Source: Alphaproteobacteria bacterium (GTDB lineage Bacteria > Pseudomonadota > Alphaproteobacteria > Caulobacterales > Parvularculaceae). Taken from it: DNA of 64,000 bases. Below, piece by piece: positions 7,609 to 15,349 of the stretch. The number at the start of each line of letters is the position of its first letter. Positions within the stretch are counted from its first letter, which is position 1. The notes under the pieces are model-generated. The model was not told the DNA's origin, did no database searches, and saw only the letters and a program-made list of their open reading frames with translations. A program made the translations under genes and the position numbers. The stretch lies in assembly GCA_013151255.1 (NCBI GenBank), contig JAADIQ010000098.1:16626-80625 (forward strand). Reading direction: 5' to 3'.

Positions 7609-9489
7609 ATGGCTCAATGTGACGGTTCAAAAATTTTAACAACACCGACAAGAATTTTCGCCGCTGCCGTGGCGCTTGCTCTCGCTTTAGCCGGGCTGAG
7701 CATCACAAGCCGTGCTCACGCTCAGGAAATGCAGCTTTATTGGGGCGACACCCATGTGCATACGAATTATTCTTTCGATGCTTATCTGTTTGGAAACAAA
7801 ACCGCCGACCCAGACACAGCATACAGGTTCGCAAGGGGTGCGCCGGTTTTGCATCCGGCAACCAGGGTGCGGATCCAGTTAGATCGCCCCCTCGATTTTT
7901 TGACTGTAGCCGATCATGCCGAAGCGCTTGGCGTTATCAGACGCCTGGACGCCCGCGACAAAAGAATACTCGAAACTCGGTTTGCCAAAGAAAACAAAGC
8001 GGCGTTTGCTTCAAATAACGGCTTGGAAATTTTTCGCCGCCTTGCGCAAGGGCTTAGCAAAGGCGAAAACCATGATTTATATTCGGAGTTGCAAACCCCT
8101 GAAATTCTGGCGCCAGCGTGGAATGACGTGATTACCGCCGCTGACCGAAATAATCGGCCAGGTGAGTTTACCGCCTTGATTGGTTGGGAATGGAGCTCTG
8201 CGCCAGGCAATGCGAATTTACACAGAGTCGTCGTAAGCGACGCCAATGCGAGCACTGCATCGAACTTTCTACCCTTTTCTGCGATTGATAGCCAAGACCC
8301 TGAAGCGCTGTGGAGGTTTCTATCGGATACTGCATCCGAATTTGGCGTCAATTTTGTTTCTATACCTCATAATTCAAATTTATCGCGCGGCCTCGCCTTT
8401 GCTATTGAAGATGTCAACGGTCAACCGATTACAGCAGATTATGCGCGCAGGCGGATGATGTGGGAAAGAGTGGTTGAGGTCACTCAAACTAAGGGCGATT
8501 CCGAAACACATCCTGTTTTGTCTCCAACCGATGAGTTTGCCAATTTTGAATTCTATCCATTTCTAGTCTCTGGCGGTCAATATGGTGATGACGAAGAAAT
8601 CAGCGGCGGAAGTTATGCTCGCTCAGCGCTAAAGCGCGGCTTGGCGATTCAAGGAGAGACTGGCGAAAACCCGTTTCAATTTGGCATGATCGGTTCAACC
8701 GACGTCCATACCGGCCTTTCTACAACTGGCGAACGCGAATTTGCCGGCAAGCTGCCAATGATGGCGACGCCTGAGGCGCGATTAGATCGAAAAAAGAACC
8801 TCGGTGATGACAGGGTCAATACGTGGGACATGGGGGCTCAAGGCCTTGCGGCTGTCTGGGCGGAAGAAAATACGCGGCAATCGATCATCAACGCGTTCCG
8901 ACGGCGTGAGGTTTATGCGACGACGGGTTCAAGAATTATGTTGCGGGTGTTTGCGGGGGCATCGCTCAGCCCACGAATAATCAAGTCTCGAAACTGGATA
9001 GAAAAAGCCCGCTCAAAAGGAGTGCCGATGGGCGGAGAGCTTTTTGGCGGCGACACTGAAAAACCCCCAACGTTCCTCATTCAAGCCGTAAAAGACCCGC
9101 GCAGCGCCAGCCTTGACCGCGTGCAAGTGATCAAGGGGTGGCTGGATTCCTCTGGCGAAATGCATGAACAGGTCTTCAATGTCGCCCTGTCCGGTGATCG
9201 TATCATAGCCGCTGATGGCTCAGCGCCGGCATTGCTCGACACAGTCAACCGTGAAAATGCAAGTTATGACGCCGCTTCCGGCAATACAGAGTTTCTCGTT
9301 GCCTGGACCGATCCTGTCTTTAGAGCTGATGAACCAGCCTTCTATTATGTGCGCGTTCTTGAAGCGCCAACGCCGCGTCATTCCCTCTACGACCAGGTAG
9401 CGCTGCAAGAAACCATTCCAGGAAATGTGACGCTGACCCTGCAGGAGCGCGCTTACAGTTCTCCCATCTGGTACACGCCCGCCCAATAA
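7609..9489 (+). CDS. Exported DUF3604 protein (PHP-like metal hydrolase fold)
   Basis: 626 residues: signal peptide (about 1-38, ending SITSRAHAQ) and one long DUF3604 domain. Seen: the metal-type motif WGDTHVHTNYSFDA near residue 45, FLTVADHAEALG near 97, SIPHNSNLSRG near 247 and GSTDVHTGLS near 363. The HxH...H...D-x-H spacing resembles PHP-superfamily phosphoesterases, so a di- or tri-metal hydrolase in the periplasm is likely. No reaction has been firmly assigned to the family, as far as I know. AAGGA lies rather far (about 14 bp) before ATG 7609. Followed after 61 bp by a TetR gene. Divergent from the FG-GAP lipoprotein, with which it may share the palindrome at 7470. Confidence 0.88.
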   Translation: MAQCDGSKILTTPTRIFAAAVALALALAGLSITSRAHAQEMQLYWGDTHVHTNYSFDAYLFGNKTADPDTAYRFARGAPVLHPATRVRIQLDRPLDFLTVADHAEALGVIRRLDARDKRILETRFAKENKAAFASNNGLEIFRRLAQGLSKGENHDLYSELQTPEILAPAWNDVITAADRNNRPGEFTALIGWEWSSAPGNANLHRVVVSDANASTASNFLPFSAIDSQDPEALWRFLSDTASEFGVNFVSIPHNSNLSRGLAFAIEDVNGQPITADYARRRMMWERVVEVTQTKGDSETHPVLSPTDEFANFEFYPFLVSGGQYGDDEEISGGSYARSALKRGLAIQGETGENPFQFGMIGSTDVHTGLSTTGEREFAGKLPMMATPEARLDRKKNLGDDRVNTWDMGAQGLAAVWAEENTRQSIINAFRRREVYATTGSRIMLRVFAGASLSPRIIKSRNWIEKARSKGVPMGGELFGGDTEKPPTFLIQAVKDPRSASLDRVQVIKGWLDSSGEMHEQVFNVALSGDRIIAADGSAPALLDTVNRENASYDAASGNTEFLVAWTDPVFRADEPAFYYVRVLEAPTPRHSLYDQVALQETIPGNVTLTLQERAYSSPIWYTPAQ

Positions 9490-9550
9490 GAGCTTAAATT
9501 ACTCGACATTTTATTCTGGACAACCGGAACGAAATCAAAAACGAAGCATA

Positions 9551-10228
9551 ATGTCAAAAAACAATAACACGGTAACGAAGACGCCTGACGTTGAAACAGT
9601 GGATGGCCGCACGACGCGTTATGCCTCTCATAGAATACAACGTCGGGAGGCTCTGCTTGAGCAAACAACTGTGCTCTTGGCGAAATATGGGTTGCGCGCT
9701 TTAACGATCGACGACATCGTTGAAAGGCTGGATATAGCCAAGCCTGCTCTTTATCGCTATTTCAGTTCGAAAGAAGATCTGATCCGGGCTACGCTGACCC
9801 GCGCCCGAGAAGATCTTGTGGAGGCGGATATGGCGGCTGACAATAGTGATTGGCGGCTGCAATTGCTCGGCGCCATTCGTTTCATCGCCGTCCGACCCGA
9901 GGCTTTTATAGTCTTATACCGGCACGCCGCTAATGATCCGGAATACCACTCGTATTTCAAGGCATACTTCGATCAAGCGTCGGAACTCACGTTGGAACGT
10001 CTTGTCAGGTTTTCTGCAAATAGTCCGGACACGCCAGTTAGCTTCGATTTTTGCGCACGCGCGCTCGTATCATTTATTTTCAGCGCAACACTAACATGGA
10101 TTGAAGATGGGGCTTGGGAAATCAAGGCGTTTCACAAATGGCTTGTGCTTTCAGCGGTCGCACTTACCGAAAGCTGGGCGGTGTTCACATTCGAATCCGC
10201 CGCTGAAGAAGAAAATTTCGGCCAGTAA
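9551..10228 (+). CDS. TetR/AcrR-family regulator
   Basis: 225 residues. The N-terminal helix-turn-helix lies at about residues 30-75 (LAKYGLRALTIDDIVERLDIAKPALYRYFSSKEDLI region, a textbook TetR recognition helix), and the C-terminal ligand domain is helical. It lies between the DUF3604 gene and the PPIase/HupE pair in the same direction, so it may control one or both. A candidate operator is the palindrome at 7470-7485. Confidence 0.9.
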   Translation: MSKNNNTVTKTPDVETVDGRTTRYASHRIQRREALLEQTTVLLAKYGLRALTIDDIVERLDIAKPALYRYFSSKEDLIRATLTRAREDLVEADMAADNSDWRLQLLGAIRFIAVRPEAFIVLYRHAANDPEYHSYFKAYFDQASELTLERLVRFSANSPDTPVSFDFCARALVSFIFSATLTWIEDGAWEIKAFHKWLVLSAVALTESWAVFTFESAAEEENFGQ

Positions 10229-10362
10229 CCTCGACATTCAGATAGCTTGCACGCCGTGACCCAACCCGCCCAAGAGCATTGCCGTGCTGAGCCCTTAATT
10301 TGGGCCCGAAAAAAATTTACCGCCGCAACCGCAACGGCATCAGTCTGTTTGAGGACAAGCAT

Positions 10363-11358
10363 ATGCAAAAAAACAAAGCCTTTATCAAAAGACAAGCGGA
10401 GGAGCCTAGGCTTTTGGGGGGCACGGGGAATAGCCGCGATAAAGGCCGAGCCACGAGTTTGTTTTGGTCTGCAAAGCGGCTATTTAGCGACCCGCTTACT
10501 CATTTTCTGATTATTGGTTTTATTATATTTTCTACCATAACCGCTTTATCGCCGGACGAGAACGAGGCGGTCATTATTGTCGATGACGCCGCTATCTTAA
10601 CGTATATTCAGTATCGTTCGAAAGCATTTGATGAAGAAAGCGCATGGGCGGCATATCGCAATCTTAGCGCTGATGAGAAAACCACATTAGTCAATGACTA
10701 TGCCCGAGAAGAAGCGCTCTACCGTGAGGCAAAAAAACTTGGCTTTGAAAATGGCGACTACATCATACGTCAGCGATTGATTCAAAAACTCGACTTTATC
10801 GCTGAAGCTGGTTCCATTCCACCATCACCTGATGTCGCGGAGATGCTTGAATTTTACACAAACAACAGCGATGAATTCAGCGAGCCGGAACGCGCGTCAT
10901 TTACACACATATTCTTTTCAAAGGACGGCAGTTCATACAACAATGCTTTGGTGCGCGCGCGCGCTGCTCTTTCCGTAATTGAGCGAGCGGAAACGATGCA
11001 AGATGGTAGCGAATATGGAGACCGTTTTCTTTATCAATCAAGATATACCAACCGAACGCATGATCAGATTGTTGATATGCTTGGCCCCAAGGCTGCCGAG
11101 TTAATTTTTTCGCCAGAGGCATCAATAAATCAATGGGTTGGGCCGGTAACATCTCATCATGGCGTACACCTCATATTCATTTCGAGCCGGCGCGCACAAA
11201 TGACCGAACCGTTTGAAGCCGTGCAGGATATTGTAGAAGATCGAATGAGGCGGGAGGAGATCGCCAAGCGAAAGGCCGATTACATCAGGCAAATCGTCAC
11301 CAACTATCAAATCAAGACCAAGCTATCGCCGCTGCACGATGCTGGCTTCACTGAATGA
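10363..11358 (+). CDS. Membrane-anchored parvulin-like peptidyl-prolyl isomerase
   Basis: 331 residues. A cytoplasmic N-terminal tail precedes one transmembrane segment (HFLIIGFIIFSTITAL, about 47-62). A periplasmic SurA/PpiD-like chaperone region follows (LNDYAREEALYREAKKLG type helices near 112-130), then a parvulin fold (FTHIFFSKDG near 183; VGPVTSHHGVHLIFISSRR near 265-283). ATG 10363 follows GAGGACAAGCAT, a good ribosome site; the frame is open from 10300 but its first part is not protein-like. Its stop overlaps the HupE-like start by 4 bases (ATGA), so the two are translationally coupled. Probably helps fold or insert a partner of that membrane protein. Confidence 0.85.
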   Translation: MQKNKAFIKRQAEEPRLLGGTGNSRDKGRATSLFWSAKRLFSDPLTHFLIIGFIIFSTITALSPDENEAVIIVDDAAILTYIQYRSKAFDEESAWAAYRNLSADEKTTLVNDYAREEALYREAKKLGFENGDYIIRQRLIQKLDFIAEAGSIPPSPDVAEMLEFYTNNSDEFSEPERASFTHIFFSKDGSSYNNALVRARAALSVIERAETMQDGSEYGDRFLYQSRYTNRTHDQIVDMLGPKAAELIFSPEASINQWVGPVTSHHGVHLIFISSRRAQMTEPFEAVQDIVEDRMRREEIAKRKADYIRQIVTNYQIKTKLSPLHDAGFTE

Positions 11359-12353
11359 AATTAGGATTGAACATAGTTCTTGCCGGTCTAATACTCATCT
11401 TTAGCCAGGCGGCGTTTATAGCACGCGCCGAAGCCCATGAGGCTCGCCCCATCTACATTGAACTGACGCAAACGGGTCAATTTACTACCGTTTATTGGTC
11501 GACGCCGCCAACGCTTGCACAACGCCTCGCACCTAGAATTTCACTGACCGGTTGCAATTTGATCAAAGTGGTTGATGGCGCCGCGTCCAGCGCCAACTTC
11601 CTCTCCTACAAATGCGCCAGCGTTTCCGGTCGGGTCTTGAATCTGGATTTTCCGTCTTACAATCCGTCACTCTCAACAGTTATTAAGTTGCGCAAAGATG
11701 GAAAGAACCAGTTTGTCACTTTGGTCCCAGGCGTTTCACAATGGGTTGTGCCAGAAAATACAACCGGCGGCCAAATCATCAAAGACTATTTCAGGATTGG
11801 GATCCAACACATTCTTCGCGGCGCCGATCACCTCCTGTTCCTCGCCGGCCTGATGTTTATCGCGCGCACGCCGGCAAGGATTTTGACCACCGTTACCGGT
11901 TTCACATTGGCGCATTCTCTCACTATTTTCCTAACGGCATTTAATATTATTCAGGCGCCTATCTTTGCGACCGAAATTATTATCGCTTTGTCCATAGTTT
12001 TTCTTGCTAGCGAGATCGCTCGTAACAACAGGCAAACGCTCACCTGGCGCAGACCAATATTTGCAGCGTCAATCTTTGGTCTGTTTCATGGAATTGGGTT
12101 TGCTTCAGCTCTGGGTGAGATTGGGTTGCCGCAAACGGATCGAATTTTCGCTCTTGTTTTCTTCAATCTAGGCGTGGAGGCTGGCCAGATACTAGTTGGC
12201 GTCGCCCTGTTTTCTGCAGCGCGCTTATTCCTCGTATGTTTCGATCAAAAGAGAAGCGATACAATGAAACCGCATTTGCAGACAGGCTTAGCATATATGC
12301 TAGGTATCGTATCTTCTGCCTGGTTCTTCGAAAGGCTTTTAAGTGCGGCGTAA
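11355..12353 (+). CDS. HupE/UreJ_2-family membrane protein
   Basis: 332 residues. A signal peptide (to about residue 27, ARAEA/HE) leads an exported beta-rich domain of about 120 residues, then six or seven transmembrane helices. The helices hold the family's histidine motifs: GIQHILRGADHLLF, TLAHSLTIF, GLFHGIGFA and FNLGVEAGQ. Relatives (HupE, UreJ) are linked with nickel or cobalt handling in hydrogenase and urease systems, but no hydrogenase or urease gene is present here, so the cargo is open. Coupled to the upstream PPIase by a 4-base overlap. The extra exported N-terminal domain sets the _2 branch apart from classical HupE. Confidence 0.87.
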   Translation: MKLGLNIVLAGLILIFSQAAFIARAEAHEARPIYIELTQTGQFTTVYWSTPPTLAQRLAPRISLTGCNLIKVVDGAASSANFLSYKCASVSGRVLNLDFPSYNPSLSTVIKLRKDGKNQFVTLVPGVSQWVVPENTTGGQIIKDYFRIGIQHILRGADHLLFLAGLMFIARTPARILTTVTGFTLAHSLTIFLTAFNIIQAPIFATEIIIALSIVFLASEIARNNRQTLTWRRPIFAASIFGLFHGIGFASALGEIGLPQTDRIFALVFFNLGVEAGQILVGVALFSAARLFLVCFDQKRSDTMKPHLQTGLAYMLGIVSSAWFFERLLSAA

Positions 12354-12471
12354 CAACCCGGCGGGTTCAATTTCGACTCGCTAACAACACAGCTCACTTT
12401 CAATTGTTTTGGATATACGCTTCCGCTCACCCTTTGCGTTGCGGTAAGAAATCCTGTTGCTCACTTAGCTA

Positions 12472-12507
12472 AAAAATGAAGTGGCGGTGTCAAGAAACCA
12501 CCACTTC
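12472..12507 (-). terminator. Rho-independent terminator of the 12.6 kb serine hydrolase
   Basis: Read on the minus strand: an 11-bp stem with one mismatch (arms 12497-12507 and 12478-12488, GAAGTGG/CCACTTC core) followed directly by six T (12472-12477). It lies about 110 bp after the stop of the gene ending at 12615. Confidence 0.75.
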
Positions 12508-12614
12508 AAGTTTCAGGGAGAGATCGAGCTTTTTTAAGCAAATTAGGTCGGCGCCCACAGCAGAGATTATAGACCCCGACGATACATTTCGCAGAGATGG
12601 GCAAACTTAAGAAT

Positions 12615-13586
12615 TCAATTGAAATAGGCCTCGCGAACAGCTTTTCCGCACACGTAGCTATTTTGAAAATTTGAGCTGTCTGTAGCGATAATACCGTAGC
12701 GTCCTTTACCGGCGCTAATCCAGGGATAAAATCCCAAGGCGCCAGGACTAGAGTAGGCGCCGTCACCAGGGCTCAAGGGCGTGCCATTGGGAAGCACGCC
12801 ACCGGTGTTATCTTCAATCCAATGGTACAACGAATAATGTAGATCGACTGTACCAAACGGGCTGTTGCAATTCGCACATTGGGTTGTGACAGGGCTGTCG
12901 CCTAAATAGGCGGACATTACGTAGGTCCCCTTCATAATGCCTTGAAGAAACGCAGCGTAATCGGCAGCACTTGCGCGCATGCCGCCGGCTACAGCCGGCA
13001 TGTTATATGAAAAGTCGGAGCCAAGATTTAGAAAGCTGTTTATTTCGGTTAGCAGGGCGTTTGCATCTTTGTTCCCAAGCCCTAGCAGGTTGGACTTTGC
13101 GGCCGCGTACTGGCCATCACCGCCCCCATAGTTGAAAAAACCAACCTTACTGGGATCAACAACGTCATTGTTTCCGACTACGTAGCATCCATAGACTTTG
13201 TTAGCGAGAGCACACGAACCAGGATTAAAACTTGTATGGCCTTCCTTCATGTTAAGCGAGGATATTATTGTCGCTCCGGACGGCCCGGCAGGCAGCCCTC
13301 CATAACGCTGCAAGACGTAAGCGCCGAATATCCATTTTGAAGCTGATGCAATTCCAATTTGCGTGTTTCGGCCATAAGTATTTCCGCCGACCTGTCCAGA
13401 AATGATCGGCCCACCCCATTTTCTGCCAATCTCCCAGTAAAATGGCTGCACAGCATTACATGCTGACCCGTTTGCTGCTGCGATAGCCTCTGGTTTTCCC
13501 GCATGAGCGATCGAAAATACGCTGGCGAGACCGACAAAGGCTGATGCAAGCAGTTTGAATATTGCAGCCCGGTTTGATTTTCTCAT
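12615..13586 (-). CDS. Exported SxxK serine hydrolase, beta-lactamase/PBP fold
   Basis: 323 residues. A cleavable signal peptide (about 1-29, ending IAHA) leads a single penicillin-binding-fold domain with the nucleophile motif SASK at 81-84 (IASASKW). Glycine-rich loops and four or more cysteines in the mature part suggest disulfides. GGGAG stands before ATG 13586. It lacks an obvious KTG box, so it is more likely an esterase, peptidase or sensor-like relative than a true beta-lactamase. The neighbouring gene at 13958 shares the IASASKW motif and is probably a paralogue. An ATTGTTGACAAT palindrome lies 62 bp upstream, and a terminator follows at 12472-12507. Confidence 0.8.
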   Translation of the reverse strand: MRKSNRAAIFKLLASAFVGLASVFSIAHAGKPEAIAAANGSACNAVQPFYWEIGRKWGGPIISGQVGGNTYGRNTQIGIASASKWIFGAYVLQRYGGLPAGPSGATIISSLNMKEGHTSFNPGSCALANKVYGCYVVGNNDVVDPSKVGFFNYGGGDGQYAAAKSNLLGLGNKDANALLTEINSFLNLGSDFSYNMPAVAGGMRASAADYAAFLQGIMKGTYVMSAYLGDSPVTTQCANCNSPFGTVDLHYSLYHWIEDNTGGVLPNGTPLSPGDGAYSSPGALGFYPWISAGKGRYGIIATDSSNFQNSYVCGKAVREAYFN

Positions 13587-13957
13587 GAACGAATCTCCCG
13601 TTTCTTTAGGTTGAAACTGAATTTAAGGACTGCTTGCACCTTTTCATATTGTTGACAATTATGCAAACAATATTTGACGACAGAATTGAGGTGGTTTTTC
13701 GCATGAACTTCAGATGCCAAACCTGAAGCGTCCGTTCATGAGGAAGGGGCCCGTAGAAGTTGGTCGTTCCTTGCCATCGCACCCAGCGACGACCGCCGCC
13801 CTATAGGAAAGCGCCCATCATCTTCGAATGGAATGATCAGCTGGTCGATAGTCGATGAGCGGCAAAAAGAATTGGTCGTCTGCAGTCGTTTCATAGACGT
13901 CTGAAATTAAATCTTCACCGAAGATTGCAATCAATCTCCGTTGTTCGGCGCGCGACT
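13587..13957. other. 371-bp gap: operator plus unexplained coding-like remnant
   Basis: The right side of the upstream region of the 12.6 kb hydrolase holds the palindrome at 13648-13659. Between about 13760 and 13957 the minus strand reads as protein-like in two successive frames (DVYETTADDQFFLPL, then LIIPFEDDGRFPIGRR), with stops and no start. This looks like a frameshifted gene fragment. I do not recognise the family. Confidence 0.35.
13648..13659. promoter_or_regulatory. Palindromic operator ATTGTTGACAAT
   Basis: Same ATTGT/ACAAT arms as at 4756 with centre TG, 62 bp upstream of the start of the 12615-13586 hydrolase. Suggests shared control by a GntR-type regulator, most simply the one at 5001. 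Confidence 0.6.
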
Positions 13958-15049
13958 TCAAAGGCAGTTTTCAATATTTTTTATCAACACACGCTCCGCA
14001 TCCACAACACGGTTCAATCTGCTTTTTATAAAAATAACGCCCCATGTGCCGTCCGTTCGGTCAATCCACGGGTAGGCCCCCCAGGCGCCAGCGGAATGAA
14101 CAAATTTACATGCGCCCCCCACGGTTTCATAACCTTCACACCAGCTGCCAAGACCATAGCTTGACCCGGTCACAACAGCATTAGGCGCGAAATCAATCCT
14201 AGCGTCTCCGACTTGATCAGAAAACATCTGATCGATTGAGGCGCTGCTAACAATATCCCCGCCGCCAATACTTAAAGTATGTATGAGCGCGGCAAAGTCT
14301 CTGGCTGAAATAAATAACCCGCCGCCCAACATCTCACGACCAACTTCCGGGCCGCGCAACGGGCGCCCCCAAGCTGCTGTCTTTAAACCAAGGGGGCCGG
14401 CAACGCGCTCAGCGAACAGCGCTGACCAGTTTTTTCCCGTGATTTGCTCAGCAATGGCGCCGGCAACCTGCATAGAGCTGCCGCCATATCGAAAGGATGT
14501 TCCAGGCGGCGCTAGCAGCTTCGGCGCAAGCATACGCCGCGCAACGGATTGGGCCCCGCCCTTACCGGTGTCTCGCCTTATCAGCCTCGGTGCGATGCCG
14601 GACGTATGCGCCAGCAATTGCCGTAATGTGATGGATTTTTTGACGGCGTCAATTTCCGGAAAATATTCGCCAATTGTCGTGTCGAGCTTGATTTCTTCGC
14701 GGTCGACAAGCGTGAGAAGCGTTACCGCCGTCGCCCATTTAGAGGCGCTTGCGATGTTTATGGCGTCATTGGCGCCAAAATTGCCGTATTGGTTGGTATA
14801 CTGAGCGCCATGCGCGTTTCCTGCGATGACAATAAATCCGTTGCTCCTCGGCGCCGATCGCAGTGTCGAAAAGGACGTCTGCGTTGTTTCTTCGTCATTG
14901 ACACATTGGGCGATTTTCTTTCCAGCTGATAGAATCGCAGCAGTATTTTCAACATTTGCTGCGTCATTACTGGTCGCGGTAGAACAGGCCGCAAGGGCCT
15001 GCATTACCGTAAAGACAAAGGAAAACAGAAGCTGGCGCGGGTAATTCAT
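13958..15049 (-). CDS. SxxK serine hydrolase lipoprotein, beta-lactamase fold
   Basis: 363 residues. A lipoprotein signal ends in LAAC (Cys22), so it is probably held in the outer or inner membrane facing the periplasm. The domain has SASK at 101-104, a YGGSS second motif near 215 and a HSAGAWG segment near 320 where KTG-type motifs sit in class C beta-lactamase relatives. ATG 15049 has AAGGAAAG upstream; the frame stays open to 15124 without a better site. Two adjacent palindromes (15081-15104) lie 32-55 bp upstream. Role inferred: hydrolysis of a peptide, ester or amide outside the cytoplasm, possibly peptidoglycan-derived given the salvage locus next door. Confidence 0.82.
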   Translation of the reverse strand: MNYPRQLLFSFVFTVMQALAACSTATSNDAANVENTAAILSAGKKIAQCVNDEETTQTSFSTLRSAPRSNGFIVIAGNAHGAQYTNQYGNFGANDAINIASASKWATAVTLLTLVDREEIKLDTTIGEYFPEIDAVKKSITLRQLLAHTSGIAPRLIRRDTGKGGAQSVARRMLAPKLLAPPGTSFRYGGSSMQVAGAIAEQITGKNWSALFAERVAGPLGLKTAAWGRPLRGPEVGREMLGGGLFISARDFAALIHTLSIGGGDIVSSASIDQMFSDQVGDARIDFAPNAVVTGSSYGLGSWCEGYETVGGACKFVHSAGAWGAYPWIDRTDGTWGVIFIKSRLNRVVDAERVLIKNIENCL

Positions 15050-15080
15050 GAGCAGGCTTTCCTTGATGCGAAGCTCCAAT

Positions 15081-15104
15081 AATGTAGACATTATTGTTAA
15101 CAAT
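15081..15104. promoter_or_regulatory. Two abutting palindromes AATGTAGACATT and ATTGTTAACAAT
   Basis: 15081-15092 and 15093-15104, back to back upstream of the serine-hydrolase lipoprotein. The second has the exact ATTGT/ACAAT arms of the sites at 4756 and 13648; the first is a related palindrome with AATGT/ACATT arms. Adjacent sites favour cooperative binding of two regulator dimers. Confidence 0.6.
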
Positions 15105-15349
15105 ATAACGTCAATCCGAAGCAAGGCAAGGAAAATCTCAAGTAAGAAACAGTTGGCGCACTAACCCAGCCTGTCCCAAGTGAAAACCATATCCGGCAAG
15201 GTTCGCATCGTAAAGCTACTCGTGTTCGCAATACAGCATGTGGAATTTGTTTCACCTTTTGGTGCTTTTCCTGCGCGATATATTTCTATCACGTAAATTC
15301 TTGGAAGCTGAAAACACTTACCCCGCCGTCAACTTGGCGTATTGCAGCG

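Noticed and set aside
11355..12353. Part of a hydrogenase or urease operon, from the HupE/UreJ name
   Set aside because: No structural or accessory genes for either enzyme are in the window.
12615..15049. The two SxxK proteins as beta-lactam resistance genes
   Set aside because: Only the broad fold and SxxK motif are seen; no clear KTG box, and the second motif is not that of known beta-lactamases. Resistance cannot be claimed.
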